Shown: positions 13,513 through 15,171 of the stretch, piece after piece
Position numbering within the stretch: position 1 is the first letter of the stretch
Layout of the letters: every line of letters starts with the position of its first letter
Assembly (NCBI GenBank): GCA_003647375.1
Contig: QMMS01000080.1
Location: forward strand, 1 to 15,171
DNA length: 15,171 bases
Direction: 5' to 3'
Source: Deltaproteobacteria bacterium
Lineage (GTDB): Bacteria > Desulfobacterota > Desulfobacteria > Desulfobacterales > B30-G6
The notes under the pieces: model-generated
What the model was told of the DNA's origin: nothing
Database searches by the model: none
What the model saw: only the letters and a program-made list of their open reading frames with translations
Translations under genes and position numbers: made by a program

Positions 13513-15000
13513 TCAACTCCCATTACCCATATCCGTCTCTGTATCTTTCACAATACGCCGGATTCCAGCCAGCACGTCGGGCGGAAGCGGCTCCGGGAAA
13601 TGATTTTCCAGGATGTTGCGGACCTTATGAAGTGCCCTTGTATAGCTGTCAATGGCGCCGTCCATCTCCCAGGCGCTCCGCATTCTTCTATCGATGATTT
13701 CCGCCCTCGATTGTTCCCGCATGTGCTGAAATGTGTGAATATGCGCCAGGAAATCTCCAAAAGGCCCGATCTCCTGGATGACATCCAGGGCAATGGTCTC
13801 TTTACTGACGGGAATGCCGTTGATGGTATGTTTTATCATACGAGCAAATTCGCAGTCGAGAGCCAGCTGGGCAAGATCGAAGGTGATGCCACTTTCTAGC
13901 ATCCCCGGACCGTAAATCATATCGGCGCCTGCCAATGCGGGTATCAGTCCGGTGAGTGTCTTCTCGTGGCCCATCTGGCTATCTGATATTTTGCCGTCGC
14001 CCTATCCACCGGCAACATAACTGGGTAACGCATAATAGCGTGCCAGTCGGGCCACGGCTCCACTGATGAGTGCGCACTCGGGTGTGCCCACCGATGCTTC
14101 GCCCAGTTTCAAATCCATTGCGGTGGTGGAACTTCCGTAAATCACGGGAGCCCCCTTGTGCGTTAACTGAGAAAGCGTGATACCACCCAGGATTTCCGCA
14201 TTGTGCGTCACCAGAGTGCCGGCAAGGGTTGCAGGGGATGTGGCCCCGGCCATGGCCATGGACAATATATTGCAAACAACATTGTTTCTGGCGGACTCCA
14301 TGATGATCTCGCAGCATTCCTTGATCAGCTTCAAAGGGCTCACCGGGCAGGTTGTGAAGGATACAATGGGGCGTTCCGTCAGCCGCTTGGCGCCGCCAAC
14401 AATGATGGAGGCCATTTCGATGATCTTGTTCAGCAGTTTTCCGTTGCCGGGTCCGAAAGCGCAATGTTTGGTGGTGTTGGTGAGGAATGCTTCGGCATTG
14501 TGCAGAGGAACGGTCTCCTGGGGCATGTCATGGGCGCCGATGGCTTTTTCGCAGAAATCGATTTCATCCAGATAATCGATGACTCGTGCGACATCTGCAA
14601 GATCCTGTTTTACCGGTGACCTGTTTTCGCCGGTGTATGGGTCATTAATTTTTACGCCCTCGCTGAAATTGGTGAAGTGAACGCGATTTTCTCCAAGCAC
14701 CAGGTCGTGTTTTGGGTCGCGACCGGCGAGTAGAATTTTTGAAGGGGCAGATTGAATAGCCGTTTCCACCAGCCGCGGTGGTATCTTGACAATGCCGCCA
14801 TTTCGATCCACCCGTGCACCGGCTGCCTCAAAACAATCCATGGCCGCAGTATTCTCGATAAAAAGACCCGTTTGATCAAGAACTTGCAGGGTGCTGTCGT
14901 GGAGTTCATCCAGCTCTTTATCGGACAGGATATCCATGTGGAGCCCTTTAACTGTGGAGGGGCTCAAACACGACTGATTCAATTTGTTTTTCATTCGCAT
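13513..15000 (-). CDS. mttB: Trimethylamine:corrinoid methyltransferase with pyrrolysine
   Basis: Demethylates trimethylamine to dimethylamine, methylating a corrinoid protein. The frame runs from ATG 15000 through one TAG (14002-14004) to TGA (13513-13515), giving 495 aa with pyrrolysine at residue 333; archaeal MttB carries it at about 334. The flanks PSYVAGG-O-GDGKISDSQ are the MttB signature. Non-pyrrolysine relatives such as MtgB lack this residue, so a true trimethylamine enzyme is likely. The ATG at 15000 has GGAG four bases upstream; the frame is open to 15045, but that start lacks a site. MITE copy 3 begins about 50 bp upstream, and I see no clear promoter there. Its stop overlaps the mtbB ribosome binding site. 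Confidence 0.93.
14002..14004 (-). other. In-frame UAG decoded as pyrrolysine in mttB
   Basis: TAG follows GTTGCCGGTGGA (VAGG) and precedes GGCGACGGCAAAATATCA (GDGKIS). The downstream frame continues for 162 residues of recognisable MttB sequence (GYGP-like MIYGPGMLESGITFD region) to TGA. One amber at the family position argues for pyrrolysine rather than a disabling mutation. Confidence 0.92.
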
Positions 15001-15051
15001 GTTACTCCATACTGGGGTTAGCTGTGTCGTTCCCGGCGCTGACACTAGTTA

Positions 15052-15171
15052 GTGTCCGTCCAGAAATGAGGATTTTTTCGTGAGATCAAGGCGGACGACA
15101 GATTTAACCCGGAGTAATAGCGTGCTATTTTGAGGAGTTAAATCATGGCGTCCAACGCCGATATCGCGGAA
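15052..15171 (+). mobile_element. MITE-like element, copy 3 (right end outside window)
   Basis: Starts with the terminal repeat GTGTCCGTCCAGAAATGAGG directly after TA (15050-15051) and continues to the window end; 15085-15171 equals 1-87. It is oriented opposite to copy 2 and lies about 50 bp upstream of mttB. Its TIR end forms part of the perfect palindrome GACACTA-GT-TAGTGTC (15041-15056). Confidence 0.75.

Noticed and set aside
14002..15045. mttB as a truncated gene ending at the TAG, with 13513-13974 as a separate gene
   Set aside because: Both parts are in the same frame, together give the normal MttB length, and the amber is at the known pyrrolysine site.
1..15171. Complete circular plasmid
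   Set aside because: The terminal identity is confined to part of a multicopy MITE, there is no replication or mobilisation gene, and the content is core metabolism.

Overview
The window reads as chromosomal DNA of a sulfate-reducing deltaproteobacterium (Desulfobacterota, Desulfobacterales-like). This rests on the style of the aro operon, the short dispersed palindromic repeats, and above all two methylamine methyltransferase genes interrupted by single in-frame amber codons. Such genes imply pyrrolysine decoding, known in methanogens, some Firmicutes and some deltaproteobacteria. The taxonomic call is inference; no rRNA or other marker gene is present.

Region 1 (about 180-7776, + strand) is a six-gene aromatic amino acid operon: aroF, a fused aroB-aroE, aroA, aroC, a class I aminotransferase and a short tyrA. 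Four of the five junctions are 4-base stop/start overlaps; the exception is aroA-aroC, which holds a 14-bp inverted repeat. Ahead of aroF is a textbook-quality attenuator: a 24-codon leader peptide with seven consecutive aromatic codons (YYYWFYY), an antiterminator pairing and two tandem terminator-like hairpins whose arms can also pair with each other. Steps 1, 2, 4, 6 and 7 of the shikimate pathway are present; aroD/aroQ, aroK and pheA must lie elsewhere. The aminotransferase/TyrA pair resembles the plant-type prephenate aminotransferase/arogenate dehydrogenase couple.

Region 2 (7777-11420) is accessory and repeat-rich. It holds a DUF1285-like hypothetical gene, a decayed stretch with a 110-bp palindromic element (23-bp perfect arms), a VapBC-type toxin-antitoxin pair with a well-formed promoter and nested operator palindromes, a HAD phosphatase, an internally deleted metallophosphoesterase remnant, and the ribosome-rescue hydrolase gene arfB.

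Region 3 (11484-15000) holds a Nudix hydrolase convergent with mttB-mtbB on the minus strand. The latter encode trimethylamine and dimethylamine corrinoid methyltransferases, each read through one UAG (residues 333 and 356). Their corrinoid proteins, reactivation factor and the pyl genes are not in the window.

A 142-bp MITE-like element with imperfect terminal inverted repeats and flanking TA dinucleotides occurs three times: cut off at the window start, complete and inverted at 11275-11416, and cut off at the window end. The first and last 87 bases of the window are identical and lie inside this element, so the window looks like a contig that ends at a repeat.
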